From Pseudomonas congelans (GTDB lineage: Bacteria > Pseudomonadota > Gammaproteobacteria > Pseudomonadales > Pseudomonadaceae): a stretch of 64,000 nt of DNA. The notes below the pieces were generated by a model that did not search any database, was not told the origin of the DNA, and saw only the letters and a list, made by a program, of their open reading frames with translations. The position numbers and the translations under genes are program-made. The stretch spans positions 406,345 through 470,344 of the forward strand of contig NZ_FNJH01000002.1 of the NCBI RefSeq assembly GCF_900103225.1, given 5' to 3'. Of this stretch, positions 40,001 to 49,270 are shown piece after piece (the stretch's first letter is position 1; the number at the start of each line of letters is the position of its first letter).

Positions 40001-43000
40001 CGCAACCAATTGGGCTTTGCCCACACCGGCCAGGGGCAGGCGCTGGCCGCGCTGATCCAGGACAATCCCCTGCCCCGCCGGCACCTCGCGCCACTGCTGA
40101 ATATGCAGGCGATCAAGCCTGGCAGCAGATCGCCCATGCGCCTGGCCGACGGTCGCCTTGGTTACCCATTGAGCGGCGACGGCAAGGTCGACTGGCACAT
40201 GACCGATGAGAGCCTGCTGGACAAGATTCGCATGCTTGAACTGGAAGACGCGTTTCCCGAAGACATCCTCGGCCGTCTGCGCCACGCCGGCTGGGACAAC
40301 AGAACCATTGATGCACGGCTCAACAACCTGCTGGGCGAGCAAATGCTGCTGCGCGCCAGTCTTGACGCCTGGGCCTACGAAACCGTGGCAATGCCCCCTA
40401 TGAGTCAGGCTTATATCGACAGTCGCGCGCGCATCAACGACGCGATCTGGAACCACTGGCGCCTCAACAATCTCCCCGAGACAGGACGGACGCTTGAGCC
40501 GCTGCGCCTGCAACAGGTCTCGCTGAGTGACTTTCCGCGACATCTGCCGGACTTCGTCTTCAATCGCGTTACCGCGCTGCATCTGGAAAACATATCGGTC
40601 GGGCCCAGAGCACGTCCGGGTGCAATTGACCTGACACCTGCCGGCATGAACCTGCCCAGGCAGTCGAACAATAGCGCCGATCTCGTCGCGTTTCTGCAAC
40701 GTTTCCCGAATGCGCGATCGCTGAGCCTGATCAGTGAACCGGCCGCCGGCCTGGCGTCCGAGACCTCGGTGTTTCTCAATCTGCCTCAACACGTCTCCAG
40801 TGCGTTGCCGCAACTCACCGATCTGGCGCTGATCAATCAGGGGATTTTTCTGGATCAGGCACAGATAGACCACTTGCGCAGCATGCCCGGCCTGAGAGTG
40901 CTCAATCTCAGTGGCAACCGACTGATCAGCATGCTGCCCATGGACCTGAGCTGGCTGCACCTTGATCGCCTGGTGCTGGAGCGGGTCAGCATGCATCGCT
41001 GGCCATCCTGGCTGACCGACATGATTCCGAACAATATTCGGGAGCTGTCGGTAGCGCACAACCACCTGACGGAGCTACCGGGCTGGATCCTCGACAATCC
41101 GCCCAGTGCCGGACATAGGACACTGATCGACTTACGCGGCAACATCCTGTCCCGACACAGCGCAATGCATGCACGTATCAATGAAGCGATGTCCGGCAAT
41201 TCCTTCAGTTTTGTCATGGACACTCCGCTTGCCGTACAGGCCGCTATCAACAGGCAATTGAACGAAGGTGCCGAACTATCTGCCGCCGTTGATCAGTGGA
41301 CGCATGCCTCCAGTTCGATGGCCGTGCCGAGCGAGCAGATCATCGAATCACGCCGTCAGATCGGCAGGATACTGATCGATCACTGGCGAACCTTCAGCCT
41401 GGGGCAGATCCATAGACCTCTGCGCCTGGCAGATATTGCCTTGACCGATTTTCCGCGACAGCTGCCGGATTTTTTTTATCGCCAGGTGCGCTATCTGCAT
41501 CTGAGCAGAATCACCGGCACGGTTTCTGATCTTGATCAACTGTTGCGCCGCATGACCGACCTGACCTCGCTGGAAATAAACGGGCATGTCACCCCCCTCC
41601 TGCAACTGCCACCGGCGCTGCTCGAGCTTCGCTCGCTTCGTTCGCTATCGCTGATGGATCAGGGCATGCTGGTCGATCAACAGCACATCGATTTCTTCGG
41701 CCGGATTGCCACGCTCGAGCGGCTGGAGCTGGATGGCAACCGGATAGGCGCCATCAGCCATCTGGCCAGCCTCAGTGACACAGCGCTTAACTGGCTGTCA
41801 CTGAACAATGTCGGACTGGTCGAATGGCCAGCCTGGGTGGAGAGCATGGTTCCGGCGCAAATCAGGACACTGTTGCTGGAGAGCAATCTGATCAGCGAAT
41901 TGCCAGAGCACATACTCGCCAATCCCGGCAGCGAGTTTGCGCACACGGAAATAAGCCTGCTGAGCAACCCGCTTTCCGAAGACAGCATGCGGCGGGCGCA
42001 TTTGTCGGAGCGTTACGGACGCTCGTTCACCTTCGACATGGACCTGCCGCCCGAACTCAGCTCGATGGACTGGACAGAACACCATGACTCGGACTCATCA
42101 ATGTCAGAGTATCTGTCGTCGGCAGGCAGCCGCACATCGACTCCTGAACCCGTCACCGTCGAGCCCTGGCTGGACGACACCAACCCGCTGAGCGCCGGGC
42201 GGCGCGAAATCTGGGAGCAACTGGAAGCCAGCGAGCACACTCGCCACCTGCTCGACCTGATCGATTCGCTGCGTCACAGCGCCGACTATCGCAACATCAC
42301 CAGCCGCGCAGCACTGCGTGAGCGCGTCTGGCGAGTGCTGGTCACCGTGAGTCAGGACCCTCAACTTGGCCAGACCCTCAACGCCATCGCCGAAGAGCCA
42401 CTCAGGCTGTTCCGTGACAACAACACCTGCCCGGACGGCATCCTTCTGGAGTTCAACCAGATGGAAGTGCTGGTGTTTATCCGGCAGTCATTGCAGAACG
42501 TCGTAGCGGAGCAGCGAGGTACCCTTTTGTACCGGCTGACCGTCCGTCTGTATCGCCTGTCCGAGCTGGATGCCGCCGCCCGCGAACAGACCGGGAGCCG
42601 TGACGAAGCCGAGGTACGTCTGGCGTATCGCACGCACTGGGCCAGCGCGCTGGACCTGCCCGTGCCGCCGGAAGGCATGCTGTACCAGGCCCACGCCGCC
42701 ATCAGGCCTGGGGAGTTCGATACGGCACTGCTTCGGGTGCAAAACGGAGAGCACGGCGAGCCCTTCCTGCGCTTCGCCCAGCAGCAGGATTACTGGATCA
42801 GCTACCTGCGCGAAACCCATGCTGGACGCTTCGAAGCACTCGAACGTGCCTACAGGACTGAACTGAACCAGCTCACCGACGAATTCGAGCAACGCAATAT
42901 CAGCCTCGACGATCCGGAATACGAAGGACGGATTCTAGAGTTCGAAGCCAGATTCAAGGAGCAGCAGACAGCGCTGATCAGAGAGCTGACCAACGCTGAA

Positions 43001-43018
43001 GGACTGGAACATCATTGA
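37046..43018 (+). CDS. Giant LRR protein with toxin-type N-terminus and NEL-like E3 ligase domain
   Basis: 1990 residues. N-terminal part (to about 1100) has the LIKDKSPAWLLQAEPATHAALRK-type opening I associate with DUF6543 (dermonecrotic-toxin-like) proteins, and two hydrophobic helical stretches at about 455-477 and 509-529 that might insert into membranes. Two leucine-rich-repeat modules follow (about 1126-1394 and 1435-1668). The C-terminus (about 1700-1990) resembles the NEL domain of IpaH/SspH-type ubiquitin ligases: C1795-P-D1797 in NNTCPDGILLEFNQMEVL fits their CxD motif. Such enzymes ubiquitinate host proteins after type III delivery. No Sec signal peptide and no hrp box are seen, so the export route is unknown. 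Intact reading frame; convergent with the DUF533 gene. Activity is inferred from motif and layout. Confidence 0.82.
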   Translation: MLDLSPSGKAPALPHLQLIKDKSPAWLLQAEPATHAALRKASRRPVQWLASARTSSPAQVAELQRLYAEHRDHEQQVRPTLDRLSTLEDFARPLLTAAIKDRFGLEVDVADTWLFHASRARLDQSFNTASRDPVTQANIALRAATQSLLKAALQNFEAWETAPGAMDSSTGIKAQVFSSFEILGQQITGKSLPISPTDFAALCRELDLGGRYQAHLQSVFSTPLTPEETADAAASRLSQSFMQLESSSIRLQLQIASLQQQVSPELQGAVLDILDGKQDVRLDNRPVNCSVLCLGDIELTSILVIGKDRDTATQAERIVVYIPDDPVAPLKEYDSVEVFINALRDRMFINGYLNFFMRFIPARHRSALLEKLSERLHPKVKKGGIFERQWLEREADRNARLDLRESVLQGPLLDNLYERKRAALRDDALFHGVPTAAQDQKTFDERVQYFMDTAFNVLNIAGFVVPVLGEVMMAVTAIQLAHEVYEGVESWAKDEKRQAFAYLFDVLENVALISALGAAATGAAGIPAVQAPEFVTSLKPVDLPGGTTRLWKPDLTPFAHDIVLPKGLQPDAKGLYTWQGKQWLPLEGRTYSVSPAANGDGYLIKHPTRVDSYQPALRHNGAGAWLHELDQPLEMEGLTLFRRLGYSSETFSDSTARRIVNVSNTPESVMREALADQRRPPALLEDTARRFKLDQEINRFIEQLEANDVNAAAPLQLELLSQDRGWPSNRALVLVDAEGRTLQTFAPVYQPVAADTLDITVRADQPDALRQVLEKLSNNEIRTLLNEEFGAGQLGMSPRLITLRAQLAVRARATRGWLFESRYRALNVAEAHGAQTLQKAFPGLPTLVAQELASHASPAERLQLTTERRVPLPIAEEASVYLQQVRLARAYEGLYLTSASSADTDCLALHSLAALPQWPSQVRLEVHDRYFGGRLIDSIGPEDAPVRKVLVKDGNRYETRDADDQHLHGLDDLYSSVLHALPDAERNQLGFAHTGQGQALAALIQDNPLPRRHLAPLLNMQAIKPGSRSPMRLADGRLGYPLSGDGKVDWHMTDESLLDKIRMLELEDAFPEDILGRLRHAGWDNRTIDARLNNLLGEQMLLRASLDAWAYETVAMPPMSQAYIDSRARINDAIWNHWRLNNLPETGRTLEPLRLQQVSLSDFPRHLPDFVFNRVTALHLENISVGPRARPGAIDLTPAGMNLPRQSNNSADLVAFLQRFPNARSLSLISEPAAGLASETSVFLNLPQHVSSALPQLTDLALINQGIFLDQAQIDHLRSMPGLRVLNLSGNRLISMLPMDLSWLHLDRLVLERVSMHRWPSWLTDMIPNNIRELSVAHNHLTELPGWILDNPPSAGHRTLIDLRGNILSRHSAMHARINEAMSGNSFSFVMDTPLAVQAAINRQLNEGAELSAAVDQWTHASSSMAVPSEQIIESRRQIGRILIDHWRTFSLGQIHRPLRLADIALTDFPRQLPDFFYRQVRYLHLSRITGTVSDLDQLLRRMTDLTSLEINGHVTPLLQLPPALLELRSLRSLSLMDQGMLVDQQHIDFFGRIATLERLELDGNRIGAISHLASLSDTALNWLSLNNVGLVEWPAWVESMVPAQIRTLLLESNLISELPEHILANPGSEFAHTEISLLSNPLSEDSMRRAHLSERYGRSFTFDMDLPPELSSMDWTEHHDSDSSMSEYLSSAGSRTSTPEPVTVEPWLDDTNPLSAGRREIWEQLEASEHTRHLLDLIDSLRHSADYRNITSRAALRERVWRVLVTVSQDPQLGQTLNAIAEEPLRLFRDNNTCPDGILLEFNQMEVLVFIRQSLQNVVAEQRGTLLYRLTVRLYRLSELDAAAREQTGSRDEAEVRLAYRTHWASALDLPVPPEGMLYQAHAAIRPGEFDTALLRVQNGEHGEPFLRFAQQQDYWISYLRETHAGRFEALERAYRTELNQLTDEFEQRNISLDDPEYEGRILEFEARFKEQQTALIRELTNAEGLEHH

Positions 43019-43026
43019 TTGAGCAA

Positions 43027-43057
43027 GTTGCCTGGCACAAAAGGCGTGCCAGGCAAC
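43027..43057. terminator. Shared terminator between convergent genes
   Basis: Perfect 12-bp stem (GTTGCCTGGCAC at 43027-43038 and its complement at 43046-43057) with a 7-nt loop, between two convergent stops. No T-run, so it may work as a bidirectional stem or an RNA end stabiliser. Confidence 0.65.
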
Positions 43058-43077
43058 CCGCTGGCGGGAGCGCTCGT

Positions 43078-43824
43078 TTACTGAGCGTTTCGCACCTGCC
43101 CTTCAAGCTCGGTCTTGAGGCCGGGCTCCAGCTTCAACTGACGCGCCAACTCATCGAGGTAGGCGCGCTCCATGAAGTGCTCTTCATCCACCAGCATCAC
43201 ACTGGCGATGTACATCTCCGCCGCCATTTCCGGCGTGGTCGCGGCCCGGGCCACTTCTGCCGGGTCCAGCGGCTTGTTCAGCTCGGTGTGAAGCCACTGC
43301 TGAAGCGCCTGATCGCTGTTCAGCTTGGTGAACTCACCCTCGATCAGCTCGCGCTCACGCTCATCGACATGACCATCAGCTTTTGCGGCGGCGACCAGTG
43401 CGCGAAGGATTGCCTGGCTATGCTGCTCGGCTTCAGCCTCGGGCAGCCGGTCGATGGTTTGCGGTTCGCGCTGTGCGGCTAGCCCCTGACTGGCCTGCCA
43501 GTTGTTGTAGGCCTTGTAAGCCAGTACCCCCAGCGCCGCCAGACCTCCGTAGGTCAACACCTTGCCGCCCATCCCGCGTGTGCGTTTGCCGCGCAGCAGA
43601 CTCATGGCACCTGCAGCCAGTGCACCACCACCAGCGCCGGACAACAGACCACCCAGGCCGCCTTGGGAGACGCCCTGCCCTTTACCACCGCCAAGCAGGC
43701 TGCCGAGGCCATTGATCAGTGAATCGCTGCCTGACGATTGCTTGCCGGATTTGCCTTTGTCCTTGTCCTGCAACATGCTTTGTCCGGACTTGAGCAATTG
43801 ATCGAGTAAACCACGCGTATTCAC
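43078..43824 (-). CDS. DUF533/TerB-like inner-membrane protein
   Basis: 248 residues. N-terminal Gly/Ser/Lys-rich region (LGSLLGGGKGQGVSQGGLGGLLSGAGGGALAAG), a short membrane stretch (VLTYGGLAALGVLAYKAYNNW), then a TerB-like all-helical domain with acidic metal-type loop AAAKADGHVDERERELI. Function unknown. GTG 43824 has AGGAGG six bases upstream, a decisive site against a frame start at 43869. Confidence 0.85.
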   Translation of the reverse strand: MNTRGLLDQLLKSGQSMLQDKDKGKSGKQSSGSDSLINGLGSLLGGGKGQGVSQGGLGGLLSGAGGGALAAGAMSLLRGKRTRGMGGKVLTYGGLAALGVLAYKAYNNWQASQGLAAQREPQTIDRLPEAEAEQHSQAILRALVAAAKADGHVDERERELIEGEFTKLNSDQALQQWLHTELNKPLDPAEVARAATTPEMAAEMYIASVMLVDEEHFMERAYLDELARQLKLEPGLKTELEGQVRNAQ

Positions 43825-44122
43825 AGGAAGCCTCCTACAAGGTTTGTCAGATAATTCATTGACCAACAAGTTGAAGAGAAGTCACTGTCTGGCGTTTATC
43901 CGTGTGCTTCCGGATGTTACGGGAGCGAACATATCCGCTCGTCAACCTGTCCGGTGTATTGGCGAAATGCTTGCAACCAGCACCCGTGGCGAAGGGTCAA
44001 TAACGTACAGGCTGTCAGTACAAAGCAGGTATGCAGCCCCTTTCCAGAACTGATCAAACACACATCCTGATTCATGTGAATGCCATTGCACCTCCATACA
44101 GATTTTCAGGAGCTTGTCTGAC

Positions 44123-46213
44123 GTGATATCACCCACTGGTTTCCCGATCGCCAACGGCAACGCCGCCGGGATTATCCGTTCCAGGGACTGGAACCAGACC
44201 TCACTCGGACCTATCGAGAACTGGCCGGTATCGCTGAAAAACACCCTGAATCTTATCCTCAATTCCCCGGAGTCCATGTACTTGCTGTGGGGGCCGGATC
44301 TGGTGTTTTTCCACAATGACGCCTATACCCCGATCCTCGGCCCGCGCAAGGACAACGCCATCGGAGCGCTGATCCCGGATCTGTGGGCGGACGTCTGGGA
44401 TCAGGTCGCGCCGCTGGTGATCGACGCGCTTGCCGGCAAGCCCTGCCATTACAAGGATTTGCCGCTGACCATGGCGCGCTACGGTGAGGTCGAGCAGACA
44501 TGGTGGTCATTCTCGTTTTCACCGGTGATCGACGAGCACGGCGTAGTGGTCGGCATGTTCTGCATCACCAACGAAACCACCGCGCACGTCCTCAATCAGC
44601 AGGCGCTGCAGGAAAGCGAGCGCAAACGCCTGAAACTGATCGATGACCTGGTGAATCTGGAACGACAGCAGACCGCCAGACTTGAACAACGCACGCTGGA
44701 GCTGGACACGTTTTGGGAGATATCTCCGGACCCGCTGGCGATCCTCGATTTCAACGGTATCTTCCTGCGCGTAAACCCGGCCTGGACAGCGCTGCTGGGC
44801 CACCCGGAACACGAGCTGCTCGGCACCTCCATCATGACCTTGCTGCATCCGGATGATGTCCGCAACACCCAGAACGCCCTGAAACACGCCACCAACCACG
44901 TACTGCCGCTGTTTGAAAATCGTTACCAGCATGTCGACGGCAGCTATCACTGGTTCGGCTGGACCGCTGCACCCGGCAATGGAATCATTTTTGCGCTGGG
45001 CAAGCACCTGACCCACGAAAAGGACCGCATCAAGGCCCTGCGTATTGCCGAAGAGGCCCTGATTCAATCGCAGAAAATGGAAGCGGTCGGGCAATTGACC
45101 GGTGGGCTTGCCCATGACTTCAACAACCTGCTGATGGGTGTGACCGGCAATATGGAGCTGCTGCTGTCGAGGATCAGACAGGAACGCTTCACGGAGCTGG
45201 ATCGCTACATCAACGCAGCACTGGAAGGATCGAGACGTGCGGCATCCCTGACCCATCGACTGCTGGCATTCTCGCGCCGTCAGACGCTGGCCCCCAAGGC
45301 CACGGATATCGACCTTCTGGTCGCGGGCATGGATGAACTGATCCGGCGCACCGTGGGGCCGGCCATCGACATGCAGGTCAGTGCCTCCTGCGGACTATGG
45401 TCGACCCTGGTTGATCCGCATCAGCTGGAAAACTCGCTGCTCAACCTGTGCATCAACGCCAAGGACGCCATGCCCGATGGCGGAAAACTGCTGATCCAGA
45501 CGGGCAACCGCCACCTGACTGCAGCCACGGCAACCAGGTATCAACTGCCCGCGGGCCGCTATGTCGAGCTGTCCGTCAGCGACACCGGCACGGGCATGAG
45601 CAAGGACGTCATGGCGCGGGCCTTCGACCCATTCTTCACCACCAAACCGACAGGCATGGGCACTGGTCTGGGGTTGTCGATGATTTACGGGTTTGCCCGG
45701 CAGTCAGGCGGCGGCGTGCACATCACCTCGAAGCTGGGAGAGGGTTCGAAGGTCTGCATTCTGCTGCCGATGCACGAAGGTGAAGCTGAAACGGTGGCCC
45801 TCGATGAAAGCCCGCTGCAAGTCCCCGCCGCCAGCACCGGCGACGAAACCATTCTGGTCGTCGATGACGAGCCCGCCATACGCTTGCTCATTGCAGAGTT
45901 GCTTGAAGACCTTGGCTACGTCGTTTTACAGGCTGAACGAGGCGCCGACGCGCTGACTATTCTGCAATCCAAAGCGGCGATCGACCTGCTGATTACAGAC
46001 GTCGGTCTGCCGGGCGGCATGAACGGCCGTCAGGTCGCAGACGCGGCTCGCGATGTCCGGCCTGATCTGAAGATTCTGTTCGTGACCGGTTATGCTGAGA
46101 ACGCTGCGTTGGCGCATGACACACTTCAGCCAGGCATGCATGTACTGCCCAAGCCGTTTGCGATTGCCGAACTGATCGGCCGCGTCACCGAGTTGCTGGA
46201 AGGCGAGTCATAA
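44123..46213 (+). CDS. PAS-containing hybrid histidine kinase
   Basis: 696 residues. An N-terminal PAS/GAF-like domain (YLLWGPDLVFFHNDAYTPILG), coiled coil, a second PAS (WEISPDPLAILDFNGIFLRVNPAW), HisKA with H331 (GGLAHDFNNLL), HATPase (VDPHQLENSLLNLCINAKDAMP, DTGTGMSKD, GTGLGLSMIYGFARQSGG) and a receiver with D626 (LLITDVGLPGG). No membrane segment, so a cytosolic sensor; its signal and partner are unknown and no response regulator is adjacent. Start choice: a TTG at 44114 sits 1 nt from AGGAG, so I prefer GTG 44123, 10 nt from it. Confidence 0.88.
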   Translation: MISPTGFPIANGNAAGIIRSRDWNQTSLGPIENWPVSLKNTLNLILNSPESMYLLWGPDLVFFHNDAYTPILGPRKDNAIGALIPDLWADVWDQVAPLVIDALAGKPCHYKDLPLTMARYGEVEQTWWSFSFSPVIDEHGVVVGMFCITNETTAHVLNQQALQESERKRLKLIDDLVNLERQQTARLEQRTLELDTFWEISPDPLAILDFNGIFLRVNPAWTALLGHPEHELLGTSIMTLLHPDDVRNTQNALKHATNHVLPLFENRYQHVDGSYHWFGWTAAPGNGIIFALGKHLTHEKDRIKALRIAEEALIQSQKMEAVGQLTGGLAHDFNNLLMGVTGNMELLLSRIRQERFTELDRYINAALEGSRRAASLTHRLLAFSRRQTLAPKATDIDLLVAGMDELIRRTVGPAIDMQVSASCGLWSTLVDPHQLENSLLNLCINAKDAMPDGGKLLIQTGNRHLTAATATRYQLPAGRYVELSVSDTGTGMSKDVMARAFDPFFTTKPTGMGTGLGLSMIYGFARQSGGGVHITSKLGEGSKVCILLPMHEGEAETVALDESPLQVPAASTGDETILVVDDEPAIRLLIAELLEDLGYVVLQAERGADALTILQSKAAIDLLITDVGLPGGMNGRQVADAARDVRPDLKILFVTGYAENAALAHDTLQPGMHVLPKPFAIAELIGRVTELLEGES

Positions 46214-46242
46214 AAAACGAGCGCCGTGCGGCGCTCGTTTTT
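46213..46242. terminator. Bidirectional terminator
   Basis: Perfect 13-bp stem (46213-46225 with 46230-46242), 4-nt loop, A-rich and T-rich flanks on each side, between the kinase gene and the convergent oxidoreductase gene. Confidence 0.9.
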
Positions 46243-46272
46243 CGGTATCGCTATCAGCGCGCCGACTGGCGA

Positions 46273-47379
46273 TCAGTCGCGCAGGTCAGACTCATGGATG
46301 GGCTGATCACGGTGTGTCGCGCGTTGATACTGCGCAGGCCAGGTGGCCAGGCGGCCACCCAGGTCTTCATCAGCCCGCAGTGGCCAGTACGGATCACGCA
46401 GCAGCTCACGCGCCAGCAGGATGATATCGGCCTGCCCGGTCCGCAGAATATGTTCTGCCTGAGCGGGGTCGGTAATCATGCCCACCGTACCCGTCGCAAT
46501 GTCGGACTCTTTGCGAACCCGCTCGGCAAAGCGCGTCTGGTAGCCAGGGCCGACCGGAATTTCCGCATTGGCTGAAGTGCCGCCCGACGATACATCGATC
46601 AGATCGGTTCCGATCGCTTTCAACCGACGCGCCAGCTCGACCGTTTCATCGGCGTTCCAGCCGTCTTCCACCCAGTCGGTAGCGGACACGCGAACGAACA
46701 ATGGCAGCTCTGCAGGCCACACTGCACGCACTGCTTCGGTCACTTGCAGGGTCAGGCGAATGCGGTTCTCGAATGAACCGCCATACTCGTCGGTACGCTG
46801 GTTGCTCAGAGGCGACAGGAACTGATGCAGCAAATAGCCATGGGCAGCGTGGATTTCCACCACCTTGAAGCCCGCCTCCAGGGCACGTCGTGCGGAATCG
46901 ACAAACGCCTTGATCAACTCCTGAATCTGCATCTCGCTCAATTGCACAGGCGAAGTGTGTTGCGGATCGAAAGCAATCGCCGAAGGCCCGACCGGGGTCC
47001 AGCCGCCTTCATTGAGGGAAATACTGCCGTGCTTGCCAAGCCATGGGCGCCAGGTGCTGGCCTTGCGGCCAGCGTGCGCCAGCTGGACGCCTGCGACAGC
47101 ACCCTGAGCGTTGATAAAGCGGGTTATGCGTTGCAACGGTTCGATCTGTTCGTCGTTCCACAGCCCGAGGTCTTCAGGAGTGATACGACCGTCCGGCGTC
47201 ACCGCCATCGCTTCGGTGATGACCAGGCCGGCACCACCGACGGCACGGCTTCCCAGGTGAACCAGATGCCAGTCATTGGCCAGGCCATCAACACTGGAGT
47301 ACTGGCACATCGGCGAGACTGCGATGCGGTTGCGAAGGGTCAATTGACGCAGGGTGTAGGGTTCAAGCAGCAGGCTCAT
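46273..47379 (-). CDS. Old-yellow-enzyme NADH:flavin oxidoreductase
   Basis: 368 residues, FMN TIM-barrel of the YqjM/XenA class: LRNRIAVSPMCQYSSVDGLANDWHLVHL at the start (Cys of the PMCQY motif is typical), QLAHAGRKAS, and IHAAHGYLLHQFLSPLSNQRTDEYGGS. Reduces alpha,beta-unsaturated carbonyls or xenobiotics with NAD(P)H; natural substrate unknown. AGAGG precedes ATG 47379. Confidence 0.93.
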   Translation of the reverse strand: MSLLLEPYTLRQLTLRNRIAVSPMCQYSSVDGLANDWHLVHLGSRAVGGAGLVITEAMAVTPDGRITPEDLGLWNDEQIEPLQRITRFINAQGAVAGVQLAHAGRKASTWRPWLGKHGSISLNEGGWTPVGPSAIAFDPQHTSPVQLSEMQIQELIKAFVDSARRALEAGFKVVEIHAAHGYLLHQFLSPLSNQRTDEYGGSFENRIRLTLQVTEAVRAVWPAELPLFVRVSATDWVEDGWNADETVELARRLKAIGTDLIDVSSGGTSANAEIPVGPGYQTRFAERVRKESDIATGTVGMITDPAQAEHILRTGQADIILLARELLRDPYWPLRADEDLGGRLATWPAQYQRATHRDQPIHESDLRD

Positions 47380-47491
47380 GGCGACCTCTCGTAATGAAAA
47401 TTCAGGTGTCCAGGCCCCGTTCATTCACAGAACAGGTTTGGCAGACTGTGTAGAGTCGACAACCCGGTAGGGAGAGGGGTTCCTGCTATCG

Positions 47492-49207
47492 TCAGCGTGG
47501 TGCGATATGCACCACCATCAATTGCACGGTTTCGTTACCGCGAAACTCGTTGAGGTCGAGTTTGTAGGCCAGCTCGACCCAGCGGATATTCGGATTGGGC
47601 CAGATATCGCGGTCGACGCCGAACGCAATGCCATCGAGTTTGACGCTGCCGCACTCGGTCTTGAGCACCATTTTCAAGTGACGCTCGCCCACTACCCGCT
47701 GCTCGACCAGCTGAAACACGCCATGGAACAAGGGCTCGGGGAAGTGCTGCCCCCAGGGACCGGCATTACGCAGGGCGCGGGCCAGTTCCAGATGAAACTC
47801 CTCGACCGCCAGCGAGCCGTCGGACAGCAGACGACCGGTCAGGTCCTGCTCATCAAGCTGACGACGCACCTCCTGGTCGAACGCGTCGGCAAACGCCGGG
47901 AAGTTCTCTTCAGGCAGCGAGAGGCCTGCCGCCATCGCGTGGCCGCCGAACTTGCTGATCAGATGCGGATGACTGGCTGCCACGGCGTCCAGCGCATCGC
48001 GAATGTGAAACCCCGGTACCGAACGGGCCGAGCCTTTGAGCACGCCCTCCCCCGCGCTGGCGAACGCGATGGTGGGGCGGTGGTAACGCTCCTTGAGACG
48101 TGAAGCGAGGATGCCGATGACACCCTGGTGCCATTCGGCATCGAACAGGCAGAGGCCGAACGGCATCGACTCCAGCGGCAGGTCCTTGAGCTGCGCGAGC
48201 GCTTCACGTTGCATGCCCTGCTCGATGGATTTGCGATCCTGATTCAACTCGTCCAGCTGCACGGCCATTTCCCGCGCCAGTGTCGGGTCGTCGCAGAGCA
48301 GGCATTCGATGCCCAGGCTCATGTCATCCAGACGCCCTGCCGCGTTCAGGCGTGGCCCGAGAATGAATCCCAGGTCGGTGGAGGTGATGCGCGCAGGTTC
48401 ACGTCGTGCAACTTCCAGAATGGCGCGCAGCCCCGGTCGGGCACGCCCGGCACGGATACGCATCAGCCCCTGATGGACCAGAATGCGGTTGTTGGCATCC
48501 AGTGGCACCACATCGGCCACGCTGCCCAACGCAACCAGGTCCAGAAGCTCGCCCAGATTAGGCTGGGCACGCTGATTGCTCTCGAACCAGCCGGTCTCGC
48601 GCAGACGCGCACGCAAGGCCATCAGTACATAGAAAATGACCCCGACACCGGCCAGCGATTTGCTGGGAAAGGTACAGCCTGGCTGATTCGGGTTGACGAT
48701 GGCGTCGGCGGCCGGAAGCTCGTGGCCGGGCAAATGGTGATCGGTTACCAGTACCTGCAGGCCTGCCGCCTTGGCCGCCGCCACGCCGTCGACGCTCGAA
48801 ATGCCGTTATCCACGGTGATCAACAGCTGAGGTTCGCGCTGCAACGCCACTTCGACGATTTCCGGCGTCAGGCCGTAGCCGTATTCAAACCGGTTGGGCA
48901 CCAGATAATCGACATGCGCCGCGCCCAGCAGACGCAGGCCCAGAACACCCACGGTGCTGGCGGTCGCGCCATCGGCGTCGAAATCGCCGACGATCAGCAT
49001 GCGCTGACCTTCGTGCAGCGCAGTGACCAGCAGGTCTACTGCAGCATCGATACCCTTGAGTTGCTGATAGGGGATCAGCCGCGCCAGGCTTTTGTCCAGT
49101 TCGGCCTCGCAGGCCACACCGCGCGCTGCGTACAGACGAGTAAGCAAGGGCGGCAGGTCGCCAAGGAACGGCAAGGTGTCGGGCAATAGACGAGGTTCGA
49201 TGCGCAT
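47492..49207 (-). CDS. recJ: RecJ, single-strand-specific 5'-3' exonuclease
   Basis: 571 residues. DHH-family active site: IVGDFDADGATAS (motif I), ITVDNGISSVDG, VTDHHLPGHELP (DHH), NPNQPGC, and the DHHA1 C-terminal HAMAAGLS motif (SKFGGHAMAAGLSL). Acts in RecF recombination, mismatch repair and base excision. ATG 49207 is the standard start. Confidence 0.96.
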   Translation of the reverse strand: MRIEPRLLPDTLPFLGDLPPLLTRLYAARGVACEAELDKSLARLIPYQQLKGIDAAVDLLVTALHEGQRMLIVGDFDADGATASTVGVLGLRLLGAAHVDYLVPNRFEYGYGLTPEIVEVALQREPQLLITVDNGISSVDGVAAAKAAGLQVLVTDHHLPGHELPAADAIVNPNQPGCTFPSKSLAGVGVIFYVLMALRARLRETGWFESNQRAQPNLGELLDLVALGSVADVVPLDANNRILVHQGLMRIRAGRARPGLRAILEVARREPARITSTDLGFILGPRLNAAGRLDDMSLGIECLLCDDPTLAREMAVQLDELNQDRKSIEQGMQREALAQLKDLPLESMPFGLCLFDAEWHQGVIGILASRLKERYHRPTIAFASAGEGVLKGSARSVPGFHIRDALDAVAASHPHLISKFGGHAMAAGLSLPEENFPAFADAFDQEVRRQLDEQDLTGRLLSDGSLAVEEFHLELARALRNAGPWGQHFPEPLFHGVFQLVEQRVVGERHLKMVLKTECGSVKLDGIAFGVDRDIWPNPNIRWVELAYKLDLNEFRGNETVQLMVVHIAPR

Positions 49208-49270
49208 GCGGGTCAGCTGATTCTCTTTGCAGTGTCGATGAATATGTTTTTCGATCGGAACCGGCGGCTG

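Noticed and set aside
39803..41065. A 420-codon minus-strand frame inside the giant LRR gene
   Set aside because: No ribosome site or domain; composition is that of an antisense shadow, and the + strand frame has clear LRR periodicity.
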